Shown: in pieces, positions 1 to 8,388 of the stretch
Layout: each line of letters begins with the position of its first letter
Numbering within the stretch: position 1 is the stretch's first letter
DNA from: Paenibacillus pabuli NBRC 13638
Lineage (GTDB): Bacteria; Bacillota; Bacilli; Paenibacillales; Paenibacillaceae
NCBI RefSeq assembly: GCF_001514495.1
Contig: NZ_BCNM01000006.1
Span: 186,001 to 250,000, forward strand
DNA: 64,000 bases
Reading direction: 5' to 3'
The notes under the pieces: generated by a model
What the model saw: the letters and a program-made list of their open reading frames with translations, nothing else
The model's database searches: none
Told to the model about the DNA's origin: nothing
Made by a program: the position numbers and the translations under genes

Positions 1-424
1 CCGGAACATGATGCCAATCACCGGAATTTTCTGTTCCTATTATATCACAAACGCAGAAAGCCGATAGAATGCTTAGTGTCTCATCGACCCGGAATGAACA
101 TACAGGATGTATTTGGAAAATTTGTATTTATTGTACCCCGCGTGAGGCGGTTTATTCGAGTAAGGGGAATCAATATTTTCTAATCAGTGGCCTGGGGCTG
201 GTGCGAGCTAGTCCTGCAGCTGCACAACGCATGAAACAGATGAAAGGGCGTGGACGTATTATATACATCCCCCACTCATCTGTATGTCCGTGACCCGCGA
301 CGTGTGGAGCCAGCTTTCGGAAACAGCGTTTGGGCTGGCAGAGACAGCTTGCGGGCAGGCTGTGGTTTACGAAATGAAAAGGAAAAGGAATACCTTGGAA
401 CAGAGCAAGGAGGAAAACGCTTCG
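1..424. other. intergenic / left edge, no supported gene
   Basis: No reading frame here has both a good ribosome site and recognisable protein content. A TATAAT-like hexamer near 40 and a minus-strand ATG at 7-9 could be the promoter and first codon of a gene running off the left edge, but only three codons are visible. The stretch up to 424 is mostly the 5' region of the gene starting at 425. Confidence 0.3.
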
Positions 425-1555
425 ATGAATAGAACTCACAGACCAGTCAAGGTATGGACGATGGCTTGTCTGACGGTGGTTTCGGTAGTTCTGGTTGTGC
501 CCTGGATCTTGTGGCAATCGCAGGCTTCGACACCACTGAACATCATGATTATCAACAAAAGCAAACCTGATCTTTCCTATGCAGCACATAAGGGATTGGT
601 ATGGCTCCTGAATCAGCAGAAGATTGTGCAGCAGACCGGGGAGCGTTACAGGTACGAGGAAGATTACTACGGATATGACACCCGGGACGGCACTCTTCCG
701 ATGAAGCGACCCTTACCTGATGAGGTGACGGATACGGACCTGATCTATCTGACGTCACACCAAAATATGTCATCGGATAATCCAGACGAACATCAACAGG
801 GCCAAATCGTGGAAGGTCTCACGATATACGATGCCCAAAAAATTCGGGAAGCTGCCTATAAAGGTGTATCGATTGTCGCTGAGTCCAGTGCCTTGTCGAA
901 CATCGCTTCTGACCTGACAAAAGAGCAGTTGTATCCCGTTCTGGGCATGAGAAGCAGCGGGTGGCAGGGCAGATCCGTATCGGATCTACAGAATATGGAT
1001 GAAGTATCGCAGAGAGTGCGAATGAACTATGAACGCAGCGAGAAGAAGAATTGGTCTTTTCATGGAGCGGGCATTGTTCTTGTACATGAGAATGGTCGGG
1101 TGATTGTACTCCAGAAAGGGCGGGATGTGAGGACGGAGGATGTCCAATTTTCCTTCACAAGAGAAGGTGCAGAATGGAGTGGGATTTCTAAGGATATCCG
1201 TTATAGCAGCTGGTTTGACGTCATTGTACCGGAGCAAAAAGATTCCGTACTGGCCTGGTATGGAACCGACCTGACCAAGGAAGGTCAACAGAAACTGAAG
1301 GATTCAGGCATACCAATACCATTCCCCGCACTTATTCGTCATGAGGACCATAATCGGTCTTACTATATGGCAGGAACATTCGGTGAGATGAAGCATTATT
1401 CGTTCTGGCGACGCATCAAGGGATGGGAGGTACTGAGAAACAAGCTTACGCCGAATGAAAAGGGGATTCCGGACCTGTTTTACTGGAAAGTCTACGTGCC
1501 TGTTATGAAGAAGATTTTGCAGGAAGTGCAGACAGGGCGACAACCCTGGCAATAG
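425..1555 (+). CDS. membrane-anchored hypothetical protein
   Basis: Protein of 376 residues that I do not recognise as a named family. One hydrophobic segment at about residues 10-28 with positive charges before it suggests an N-terminal membrane anchor and an extracytoplasmic bulk. The body alternates strand/helix-like segments, and a DLIYLTSHQN-type turn near residue 100 is reminiscent of a Rossmann-like or glutamine-amidotransferase-like fold, though I see no catalytic motif. The start was chosen because AAGGAGGA lies just upstream of this ATG; a longer frame from 284 lacks such a site. It stands alone, with the next gene convergent. Confidence 0.6.
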   Translation: MNRTHRPVKVWTMACLTVVSVVLVVPWILWQSQASTPLNIMIINKSKPDLSYAAHKGLVWLLNQQKIVQQTGERYRYEEDYYGYDTRDGTLPMKRPLPDEVTDTDLIYLTSHQNMSSDNPDEHQQGQIVEGLTIYDAQKIREAAYKGVSIVAESSALSNIASDLTKEQLYPVLGMRSSGWQGRSVSDLQNMDEVSQRVRMNYERSEKKNWSFHGAGIVLVHENGRVIVLQKGRDVRTEDVQFSFTREGAEWSGISKDIRYSSWFDVIVPEQKDSVLAWYGTDLTKEGQQKLKDSGIPIPFPALIRHEDHNRSYYMAGTFGEMKHYSFWRRIKGWEVLRNKLTPNEKGIPDLFYWKVYVPVMKKILQEVQTGRQPWQ

Positions 1556-1959
1556 AAAAGCCGTTTCAGGACAAGGGACACCACCGGGATACATATGGAG
1601 GGGACTATCAGGAAAGGGCTTCCACTTCAGTAAGCATGAACGCACGGCTGCACAGCGTAATACGCCAAACTTGTAAGGTGCCTAACGAATCTACCGCACC
1701 ATAAACGGTGATTCTCAATACATACCGATTTTAACGAACTTCAGTGGCGTTAGTTCAGTGCAAACACGGCCTCAGAGCCTAAAAAGCGACGTAACCGATA
1801 AAATAACGTCTCTGTGATTCATTACATTTTAGGACGGCGCCTATGAGAGATAATCCGTGTGCCAGGTTCATTAGATCATAATAATGATAAAAAGGGGCGC
1901 CCATCGTCATGCTTATGACTTATGGGAAAGCCCCTCTTCACTATGGTTTATCGAAACGG
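1556..1959. other. intergenic region with TAACGAA-type repeat
   Basis: No coding potential seen. It lies between convergent genes and holds a 23-nt word at 1730-1752 that recurs inverted with two mismatches at 18797-18819, plus further TAACGAAT/CGTTA words around 1681-1760. Confidence 0.45.
1730..1752 (+). repeat. dispersed intergenic repeat, copy 1
   Basis: A 23-nt word starting TTTAACGAACTTCAGT and ending CGTTA. The reverse complement of 18797-18819 matches it at 21 of 23 positions. The sequence just before it (a GATTC-containing stretch) also resembles the flank of the second copy. Both copies lie between genes, as expected for a REP-like or small non-autonomous element. Confidence 0.5.
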
Positions 1960-2532
1960 TCAGGCTTGGTGAAGGTGATGCAGCCCCTTCAAAAAAGCGG
2001 CAATGGTCAGACGCAAGCTTTCGTCCGGGTCAAAGTCCATGCCGAAGCCGCCTTGCGCGCCCATGGAGGCGAAGCCATGACACAGGCTGCGCAACCCACG
2101 GACAGCATGCAATGCTTCCGCTTCGGTTAGCGGGTAGGGCTGCAGAATATGAAGCAGCACCTCCAACGCAGCTGTGCTGGCTTCAGCGAGCTGCGGTTCC
2201 TCGCGGTCCGGGGCATGAAATGAGGCTTCATACAGCCCCGGATGCTCTCGGACGAAGCCGATATATGCGGTAGCAACCGCTTGAATGGCTTCGTCGCCCG
2301 AGCGGTCAGCCGCCGCCGCGGTTAATGTGCGGCTGAGCTGCTGCACAGACATCAGCGCCAGTTCCTGGCGAAGCCCTGGAAGCCCGCTGATGTGGTTGTA
2401 CAGCGATGGGGAGCGCACATCCAGCCGCTGGGCCAGTGCGGCCAGCGTCAGCGCATGGAATCCGTCGCTGTCGGCAAGCTGGGCGGCGGCGCTTAACAGA
2501 GCGCCGCGATCCAGGCCCTGCCGCGGGCTCAC
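1960..2532 (-). CDS. TetR family transcriptional regulator
   Basis: DNA-binding repressor of 190 residues. Residues about 1-55 form a TetR helix-turn-helix, with the recognition part reading LAQRLDVRSPSLYNHISG. The C-terminal half is a helical ligand/dimer domain of the WHG-like type, with the HAVRGLRSLCHGFASM segment. Its start overlaps the stop of the upstream MBL hydrolase gene by four bases (ATGA), so the two are translationally coupled. The twin ACTAATGnCATTAGT palindromes ahead of the hydrolase are its likely autoregulatory operators. Ligand unknown. Confidence 0.88.
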   Translation of the reverse strand: MSPRQGLDRGALLSAAAQLADSDGFHALTLAALAQRLDVRSPSLYNHISGLPGLRQELALMSVQQLSRTLTAAAADRSGDEAIQAVATAYIGFVREHPGLYEASFHAPDREEPQLAEASTAALEVLLHILQPYPLTEAEALHAVRGLRSLCHGFASMGAQGGFGMDFDPDESLRLTIAAFLKGLHHLHQA

Positions 2533-3254
2533 AGCTGCCCCCTGGCAGGGCGCAGCCGCTGCTCTGCGTCAGCCGTCGCAGCGTGCATGGCCGCCGCGGG
2601 TTGGCGCAGCAGCCGTCCGTGCCCTACAGCGAGCACGGACGGCTCCAGCTCAGCCAGGCGTTTCGCGCTGGCAAGAGCAAGTTCACGGTTCCACGTTGCA
2701 AGCGCCGGGAACGGAAAGAGCGGGCGCAGGCGGCCGGATACGGCGAGACCGCCATGCAGCTGGTACGCGTCGCCAGCGATCAGCACGCGGCTGCGCATAT
2801 CCATGAAGGCCATGTGGCCAGGCGTATGGCCCGGAGTAGCAATGGCGACCAGGGAGCCGATCTGGTCGCCGTCATCCAGCAAGCGATCCGGTCGGGTGCG
2901 TATCGCTTTGGGCACGCTGCCCCGTATAGGAGTTTGCGGTTCATCGGGAAGCAGGGAAGCATCTCCGGCCAGCAGCGGAGCATCTCGTCTGGAAATGCAG
3001 ACCTCAGCTTCGGGCAGCGCATCCTTAAGGCCATCAAGTGCACCAACATGGTCGCCATGAGCATGAGTTAGAATGATTCGGGTAATGGGTTTGCCGAGGG
3101 ATTGTGCAGTAGACAGAATCCCCTTGAGGCTGAATGGCATTCCGGCATCAATCAGGGTAAATCCCTCATCTTCTTCGACAAGATATACATTCACGGGGAA
3201 AAGCCGTGGAAGAAATGAAATTTGAATGACAGCATGTTCATGGGTGATTCGCAT
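2529..3254 (-). CDS. MBL-fold metallohydrolase
   Basis: Metallo-beta-lactamase-fold hydrolase of 241 residues. The zinc motif HxHxDH is seen as THAHGDH near residue 70, followed by the TPGHTPGH histidine and a GDAY aspartate, then a C-terminal VGHGR histidine, so the dinuclear metal site looks complete. Substrate unknown; this subgroup (YflN-like) is often tied to xenobiotic or lactone stress. The start was set at the ATG after AGGAGGATTTT; an upstream in-frame ATG would run through the operator region. First gene of a two-gene operon with the TetR regulator. Confidence 0.85.
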   Translation of the reverse strand: MRITHEHAVIQISFLPRLFPVNVYLVEEDEGFTLIDAGMPFSLKGILSTAQSLGKPITRIILTHAHGDHVGALDGLKDALPEAEVCISRRDAPLLAGDASLLPDEPQTPIRGSVPKAIRTRPDRLLDDGDQIGSLVAIATPGHTPGHMAFMDMRSRVLIAGDAYQLHGGLAVSGRLRPLFPFPALATWNRELALASAKRLAELEPSVLAVGHGRLLRQPAAAMHAATADAEQRLRPARGQL

Positions 3255-3272
3255 TATAAAATCCTCCTCAAA

Positions 3273-3308
3273 ACTAATGGTATTAGTAATATAACTAATG
3301 TCATTAGT
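3273..3308. promoter_or_regulatory. twin palindromic operator (probable TetR site)
   Basis: Two copies of a 15-bp palindrome: ACTAATGGTATTAGT at 3273-3287 (one arm mismatch) and ACTAATGTCATTAGT at 3294-3308 (perfect, extendable by one base each side). Centres are 21 bp apart, two helical turns, so two dimers could bind the same DNA face. It sits directly ahead of the MBL/TetR operon, the usual place for TetR autoregulation. Confidence 0.75.
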
Positions 3309-3594
3309 TTTGGCAATCCCCTTGTTGATATTCTTTTCGAACAGAAAAATTTTAAATAATGACCCACTTGACAAAAAAAGCGTTTTCAAAATGGCGATAA
3401 CCGATTATAATAATCACGTAAGCCCTTTCATATGTCTATCTTATTGGAGCCTGTCGCGAAGCGACTGGCTCACTTTTTTGTTCTTTTTTCATGGAAATAC
3501 GGTTCGAATTTGAGGATATACAATCGACGAAAGCAGGTTGTAAATACGGTTATATCAGGGTAAATCCGGATTCCTAGCCAACTGTTGGAGAGTG
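3309..3594. other. intergenic region holding an orphan terminator
   Basis: No protein gene seen. It contains TTGACA at 3368, TATAAT at 3406 (not correctly spaced to each other), and a strong plus-strand terminator at 3447-3478 with no plus-strand gene before it. A short untranslated RNA is possible. Confidence 0.35.
3447..3479 (+). terminator. orphan rho-independent terminator
   Basis: Stem GAGCCTGTCGC / GCGACTGGCTC with a GAA loop (3447-3471), then ACTTTTTT. The U run fits plus-strand transcription only, yet no plus-strand gene precedes it. Confidence 0.7.
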
Positions 3595-3632
3595 TTGACA
3601 AACATAACTGTTATTCCTATAATAACAGTTAT
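3595..3632 (+). promoter_or_regulatory. consensus sigma-A promoter overlapped by a palindrome
   Basis: TTGACA at 3595-3600, a 17-bp spacer and TATAAT at 3618-3623 give a fully consensus promoter. A perfect 12-bp inverted repeat (ATAACTGTTATT, 5-bp gap, AATAACAGTTAT; 3604-3632) covers the spacer and the -10. A dimer bound here would block polymerase. The adjacent gene is an Rrf2 regulator, so autorepression is the simple reading. Confidence 0.85.
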
Positions 3633-3685
3633 ACTTACCTTGGAATGAATTTTCATCGGTGAAGGTGCCGGGAAGGGAGTAAGTA

Positions 3686-4150
3686 ATGAACAGTGAATTT
3701 ACCATTGCTGTGCACTGTCTGGTCTTTCTGTCTATGAACAATGAATGTATGGCCAATAGTGAAGACTTGTCCCAAAGTGTTGGTACACATCCAGCCAGGG
3801 TACGCAAGGTTCTTAGTGTTCTGCGGAAACATGGATACCTGACCACCAAGGAAGGTGCCCACGGAGGATATTTGCTCAGCCGTCCGAGTGAAGACATCAA
3901 GCTTGGAGAACTGTACAGACTGGTAGCGGGCGGGTCGCTTGGTCCCAGCTGGTGTTCGGGAGAATCAGGCTCACCATGCGTCGTTTCTTCCAATATGAAA
4001 GAAGTGATGGGAGGCATCTACGATGGAGGCGAACAAGCGCTAAGTGCTTATTTTGACCGCATATCCATTGAGGATGTGAAGCATCGGATCAGCAATGGGG
4101 AAGAATGTTCCTTGTCCAGAGAGCTTTTGCCCACAAAGGATAGATCATGA
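3686..4150 (+). CDS. Rrf2 family transcriptional regulator
   Basis: Protein of 154 residues with the Rrf2 winged helix in the first about 75 residues, including the wing signature KEGAHGGYLLSRPSEDI. Cysteines lie at about 11, 21, 92 and 100 (CSGESGSPC) and near the C-terminus. In this family clustered cysteines can hold an Fe-S cluster or sense redox stress; here the spacing is not the classic IscR one, so the signal is unknown. It sits behind a consensus promoter overlapped by a palindrome and about 250 bp ahead of a nitroreductase gene, which it may also regulate. Confidence 0.88.
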   Translation: MNSEFTIAVHCLVFLSMNNECMANSEDLSQSVGTHPARVRKVLSVLRKHGYLTTKEGAHGGYLLSRPSEDIKLGELYRLVAGGSLGPSWCSGESGSPCVVSSNMKEVMGGIYDGGEQALSAYFDRISIEDVKHRISNGEECSLSRELLPTKDRS

Positions 4151-4397
4151 CGGATCAACATGCTAACGCTTCTTCATGATCTGGCCTTGGACTGCTGCTG
4201 ACAGGTGTGTTGGACAGGTATAAGGACGTTTGCTCCGGTTGTAAGATCCGTTCATGATTTTAGGCGATTCCGGGCATAACGTGAACACAGATGGAAGCGA
4301 TCGTCTGCGCTGATGTTATTTTCGGAGGGTAAGTACTCGGTAGAGTTTGGCCTTGCGAACGTAAAAAAAATAAAAAAGAACTTGGGGAGTGGAACAC

Positions 4398-5024
4398 ATG
4401 TCCAGCATTGAAAACAATGAAACACTTCGCGTGATTAACGAACGTCACGCTGTCAAAAAGTATGAAAAAGATTTTGTTATGCCTGAAGCGGATCTGAACG
4501 CGATCCTGACTGCCGCTTCCGAAGCACCGTCTTCATGGAATCTGCAGCACTGGAAATTCCTCGTGATCGAATCCGAAGCGGACAAAGCCAAGTTGCTGCC
4601 AATCGCTTACGGCCAAAGTCAAATCACAGACAGCTCCGTTACTATCGCTGTACTCGGAGATCTGGAAGCGAACCGCAACGCCGTGATTTATGACCAGGCT
4701 GTTGAAGCAGGTGCGATCCCAGCTGAAGTTCGTGACGCATTGGTTGGACAGATCAACAATGCTTACCAAAATCCGCAAATCGCCCGTGACGAAGCGATTC
4801 GCAATGCATCTTTTGCTTCACAGAATATTATGCTTGCTGCACGTTCCCTGGGATATGATACTTGCCCAATGGGTGGTTACAACCCGCAACAATTGATCGA
4901 AACATTCAACATTCCATCACGTTACGTGCCAACGCTGTTGATTACTGTGGGTAAGGCAGCTCAACCAGCTCGTCCAGCAGGTCGTTTCCCGTTGTCTGAA
5001 GTTGTGGTTAAAGGATCGTTCTAA
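4398..5024 (+). CDS. nitroreductase family protein
   Basis: FMN-dependent NAD(P)H oxidoreductase of 208 residues, the usual length for the YdgI/YodC group. Visible family features are the INERHAVKKY start, the APSSWNLQHW FMN-site motif, and the GYDTCPMGGYNP segment before a C-terminal hydrophobic strand with VGKAAQPARP. Such enzymes reduce quinones or nitro compounds in the cytoplasm; the natural substrate is not evident. The ATG was chosen over a GTG nine bases upstream because GGGGAG is correctly spaced to it. It follows the Rrf2 regulator gene and ends at its own terminator. Confidence 0.85.
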   Translation: MSSIENNETLRVINERHAVKKYEKDFVMPEADLNAILTAASEAPSSWNLQHWKFLVIESEADKAKLLPIAYGQSQITDSSVTIAVLGDLEANRNAVIYDQAVEAGAIPAEVRDALVGQINNAYQNPQIARDEAIRNASFASQNIMLAARSLGYDTCPMGGYNPQQLIETFNIPSRYVPTLLITVGKAAQPARPAGRFPLSEVVVKGSF

Positions 5025-5084
5025 TCCTGATCTGAATACCGGTATACCGGCGTACAATCATATATTAGAAGATATAACAGAAAT

Positions 5085-5130
5085 AGCCGCATGTTCCTCT
5101 TGAGGGAGCATGTGGCTGTTTTGTTTTGCT
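5085..5130 (+). terminator. rho-independent terminator
   Basis: AGCCGCATGTTCCTC pairs with GAGGGAGCATGTGGCT, followed by a T-rich GTTTTGTTTTGCTTTT run. It ends the nitroreductase transcript. Confidence 0.75.
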
Positions 5131-5172
5131 TTTAAATGTGGATCAGGGAGGATCAGAGGCCTCCCGTAGTCA

Positions 5173-5859
5173 TTACTTTTCAGGTGCCTCGGGGATTTTC
5201 GGTGCATTGAAGTCTTCCATATAGGCCTTGGCGTTATACATCATAACCGCAGCTTCAGCGCGTGTAATGGTATCTTTCGGATTGAAATTGCCGTCCGCAT
5301 CGAGCGTATTAATCTTCAAGACAAGGGAGCGTTGAACAGCGCCTTGGTATTCGGGAGTAAGCTCCTGTTCGTCCGTGATATCTACCGGTTTGATGTTAAT
5401 CATCGGCAGACCACCTTTGGCTTCAATGCCCTGCATCAAGAACAGGGTGTACTGTTCACGGGTCAGTGCTTTGGATGGATCAATATCATCTGACATTTTG
5501 ATTCCATTGTATTTGGCGCGGATAAAAGCATCGCTGTACCATACGCCATCTTTTACGTGGGAGAAGGAGTCACTTGGCAGTGGTTGTTTGATGAATCGGA
5601 TCGTGTCCAGATTCAGATCCAGTCCATCGGCAATGAGCTGTATGCCCTGAGCAGTATTTAATTCCTGTTCCGGCTTGAACAAGCTATCACTCACTCCCTT
5701 AATTAATCCATCCTGATGCAGGGATTCAATCTTGTCTGCTCCCGCAATGCCTTGAATATCGGTGAATCCCGCTTGAGCAGCGTGAATTGGACCAGCGCTC
5801 AGAGAGAGTGTAAGTAAAGCTCCGGCGGTCAATGCAGCCAACTTATTATTTTTTTTCAT
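5173..5859 (-). CDS. S-layer homology (SLH) domain protein
   Basis: Exported protein of 228 residues. Residues 1-28 form a signal peptide (positive start, LTAGALLTLSLSAG core, cleavage near HAAQA). The rest is made of SLH-like repeats: FTDIQGIAGADKIESL with GLIKGVSD, then FSHVKDGVWYSD, then a last TITRAEAAVMMYNA. SLH units bind pyruvylated cell-wall polymer, so the protein probably sits on the wall. It has no other domain, so its role beyond attachment is unknown. Confidence 0.85.
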   Translation of the reverse strand: MKKNNKLAALTAGALLTLSLSAGPIHAAQAGFTDIQGIAGADKIESLHQDGLIKGVSDSLFKPEQELNTAQGIQLIADGLDLNLDTIRFIKQPLPSDSFSHVKDGVWYSDAFIRAKYNGIKMSDDIDPSKALTREQYTLFLMQGIEAKGGLPMINIKPVDITDEQELTPEYQGAVQRSLVLKINTLDADGNFNPKDTITRAEAAVMMYNAKAYMEDFNAPKIPEAPEK

Positions 5860-6006
5860 TACAGATTCGCCTCACTTTTCCAGGGGTCATCCCTTTATAT
5901 AAAAGCTATTTGCCCCTATAGACGACCCTTCCCTTCAAAAGGTTGCTGTTATTTCCCATGCTGTATTCCAAAATATTCATAACAAATCATTTGACGCTTC
6001 GATGAT

Positions 6007-6882
6007 CTACCCTTTTGATTTATTGCGATAGTCCGTGGGTGAACGTCCCATCATTTTGCTGAACAGGCGTGAGAAATAATAGGGGTCCTTGAACCCCAAC
6101 TCGGAGCTGATCTGTTTTACGGTCCAATCGGTAAAATCAAGATAGCGGCAGGAATGCTGAATTTTGAGGCGCAGGAAATAATCAATGGGTGAATGTCCCG
6201 TAGCCTGTTTGAACAATTGGGAGTAGTGAGGTGCAGACAAACGGGCTTGTGCAGCCAGTTCCTTGAGGGTAACCCCACTTTCAAGGTGCTCCAGCATATA
6301 CTGCACAGAATGTTCTGCTGCTCTTTTGCTGCTGACCATCCCGCCTTCTGTTTCGTGTCCATAAGCGAGCATGCCTAACATATAACCCGCAATCTGGGAA
6401 GTGTAGGTCAAGGTTTGCAATGAATAACCAGTCTCCAGTGTGCTGTAACATTCATGAAACAGTTCCAGCCATTTCTGCGCCTTGGTGGGAGAAATCGAAG
6501 GCATGATATCTGCAACCAGCGGCTCGATATAAGTAGAGGCGTGTTCGCCGCGCAGATGAATCCAATAGATGCTCCAGGGATCAGCCGAATAGGCTCCGTA
6601 GACGTGAGCGACATGGGCAGGCAGGATCACCAGATTTCCGGCGGTAACATCATACCGCTTGCTGCCGGCGAGCGTATACCAGCCCGTACCCTGGACACAG
6701 TACATCACAATATGCGAAGCACATCCTTCGGGCCGGTCCCGGTAATGGTGCTCAGCTTCGTGAAAATATCCAATATCGGTAACGTGCAGCCCTGACGTGA
6801 CAGGAGCAGCCGCAGCTTCCGCCAGTAGCGGGTCAGGCAATACAATAAGTTTTTGCATATGGAATCCGTCGGATTTACGCAT
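6007..6882 (-). CDS. AraC family transcriptional regulator
   Basis: About 291 residues. An N-terminal cupin-like sugar-sensing domain (GNLVILPAHVAHVYGA is the typical cupin strand pair) is followed by a C-terminal double helix-turn-helix from about residue 185 (VTLKELAAQARLSAPHYSQLFKQ; second motif ISSELGFKDPYYFSRLFSK). Start codon uncertain: ATG at 6882 gives the MRKSDGF start that fits the family, but no ATG here has a strong ribosome site. Divergent from the lactonase gene, which may be its target. Confidence 0.85.
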   Translation of the reverse strand: MRKSDGFHMQKLIVLPDPLLAEAAAAPVTSGLHVTDIGYFHEAEHHYRDRPEGCASHIVMYCVQGTGWYTLAGSKRYDVTAGNLVILPAHVAHVYGAYSADPWSIYWIHLRGEHASTYIEPLVADIMPSISPTKAQKWLELFHECYSTLETGYSLQTLTYTSQIAGYMLGMLAYGHETEGGMVSSKRAAEHSVQYMLEHLESGVTLKELAAQARLSAPHYSQLFKQATGHSPIDYFLRLKIQHSCRYLDFTDWTVKQISSELGFKDPYYFSRLFSKMMGRSPTDYRNKSKG

Positions 6883-7079
6883 TGGGGTTGAACTATTGTA
6901 TGGTCTCATACTTTGTATTATGGTGAGGGAGGATAGGAGAGTCAATGGCCTATCTGCAAGCGCTCCCATGATATGCATATCCATAAGAATGGAGGCCAAC
7001 CAATGAAGCAATCGTCTATGATTTGGGTAAGTACATAACAATGGAATTCATACTTGAATGAATAGGGGGAGAATAGCTA

Positions 7080-8135
7080 ATGGAACCCATAGCAACCAAT
7101 GAAACATTTTTCTATACAGGTACGTATGCATCAGCGGATCAACCTGGAATATTTCTGTGTGCATTGAATACGGATACAGGTGAGATGCGGATAATGAATG
7201 AAACGGATGGTGTGGATAATCCATCCTATATGGCTTTGTGCCCGGATGGGAGCTGCCTCTATGTGGTGAGTGAAACGGACGAGGGAGAGGTGCTTGTCTA
7301 TCGCCGGGATGCGGCAACGAGTGAACTCCATCTGATGGATCGCAAATTGACGAAAGGTGCGTCACCTTGTTATGTGTCTGTTACGAAGGATGGCAAGTGG
7401 GTGCTTGCGTCCAACTACAGCAGTGGCAGTGTGAATGTATTTCCGATCGGAGATCAGGGGACGCTTGGGGAGATGAGTGCGCTGGTTGAACATACGGGAA
7501 GAGGGTTGAACGATGAGCGTCAGGAAGGGCCACACGCACACTCCATTCAGCCAGATCCTTCTGGGCAATATGCCGTTGTCTGTGATCTGGGGTTGGATCA
7601 GATTATTGTGTATCGGTTGGAAGAGGGGCGCCTGGTTACTCATCGGGAGACGAATCAACCTCCTGGCTCAGGACCAAGACATCTGGTCTTCCACCCGAAT
7701 TCGCAATGGGCATATGTGATCAATGAATTGAGCAGCACCGTTACGGCATTCACGTATGATGAGCGTAGAGGTGAATTCAATACATTGCAGCATATATCCA
7801 CACTGCCTGAAGGACATTCGGGGGAAGGTACGGCAGCGGACATCCGTGTGTCCCCGTGTGGTCGCTTCCTGTATGCGTCCAACCGTGGGGACGACAGCAT
7901 TGTGCTGTATCACATTGACCAGGAATCCGGCGAGCTGGAGGCGATCGAGTGGACTTCAACTATTGGTCAGACTCCGCGCAACTTCAACTTGCTGCCAGGG
8001 GGCATTCTACTGGTTGCCAATCAGGATAGCAACAACCTTGTTGCTTTTCAGATCAATGGTGAAGATGGACGTCTGACACACAACGGATTCAAATTGGAGA
8101 TACCCCGCCCGGTGTGTATTGCTCCGGTGGTGTAA
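7080..8135 (+). CDS. lactonase family protein (6-phosphogluconolactonase-like beta-propeller)
   Basis: Cytoplasmic seven-bladed propeller of 351 residues, the normal size of the COG2706 family. Propeller-blade signatures include YVVSETDEGEVLVYRRD, VLASNYSSGSVNVF, GPHAHSIQPDPSG and PRHLVFHPN. Family members hydrolyse 6-phosphogluconolactone or related sugar lactones; the exact substrate cannot be read here. GGGGGAGAA precedes the ATG. It is divergent from an AraC regulator, lies upstream of a rhamnogalacturonan lyase and has its own terminator. Confidence 0.82.
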   Translation: MEPIATNETFFYTGTYASADQPGIFLCALNTDTGEMRIMNETDGVDNPSYMALCPDGSCLYVVSETDEGEVLVYRRDAATSELHLMDRKLTKGASPCYVSVTKDGKWVLASNYSSGSVNVFPIGDQGTLGEMSALVEHTGRGLNDERQEGPHAHSIQPDPSGQYAVVCDLGLDQIIVYRLEEGRLVTHRETNQPPGSGPRHLVFHPNSQWAYVINELSSTVTAFTYDERRGEFNTLQHISTLPEGHSGEGTAADIRVSPCGRFLYASNRGDDSIVLYHIDQESGELEAIEWTSTIGQTPRNFNLLPGGILLVANQDSNNLVAFQINGEDGRLTHNGFKLEIPRPVCIAPVV

Positions 8136-8169
8136 ATCCTAGGGGGAAAGTCAATAATGTTAATATTAG

Positions 8170-8208
8170 CTGTGGAATCCTGTCTATGACAGGGCTTCAC
8201 AGTTTTTT
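8170..8208 (+). terminator. rho-independent terminator
   Basis: CTGTGGAATCCTGTC pairs with GACAGGGCTTCACAG around a TAT loop, followed by TTTTTT. It ends the lactonase gene. Confidence 0.85.
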
Positions 8209-8313
8209 GGTGTCCCTGGAAATATAGTTTTAAAAAAGTGCTGTGTATCGTTCTCGTGAAATTACTAATTGAGACCTATAGATGGAATTATATGTTTAAT
8301 TTAAAATAAATTA

Positions 8314-8329
8314 AGTAAAGCGCTTACAT
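8314..8329. promoter_or_regulatory. degenerate catabolite-responsive (cre-like) element
   Basis: AGTAAAGCGCTTACAT reads on the minus strand as ATGTAAGCGCTTTACT. It matches the CcpA cre half TGTAAGCG exactly, with a one-base insertion in the other half. It lies 60 bp ahead of the pectin-side-chain lyase gene, where carbon catabolite control would be expected. Confidence 0.4.
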
Positions 8330-8388
8330 ATAAATGTGCTAACGAAGGACAGCGGGCTTACCAATTCGATTGGGGAGGCAATGGTCTT

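Noticed and set aside
2285..3071. Plus-strand open frames across the MBL/TetR genes
   Set aside because: Shadows of GC-rich minus-strand genes that have full motifs and correct ribosome sites.
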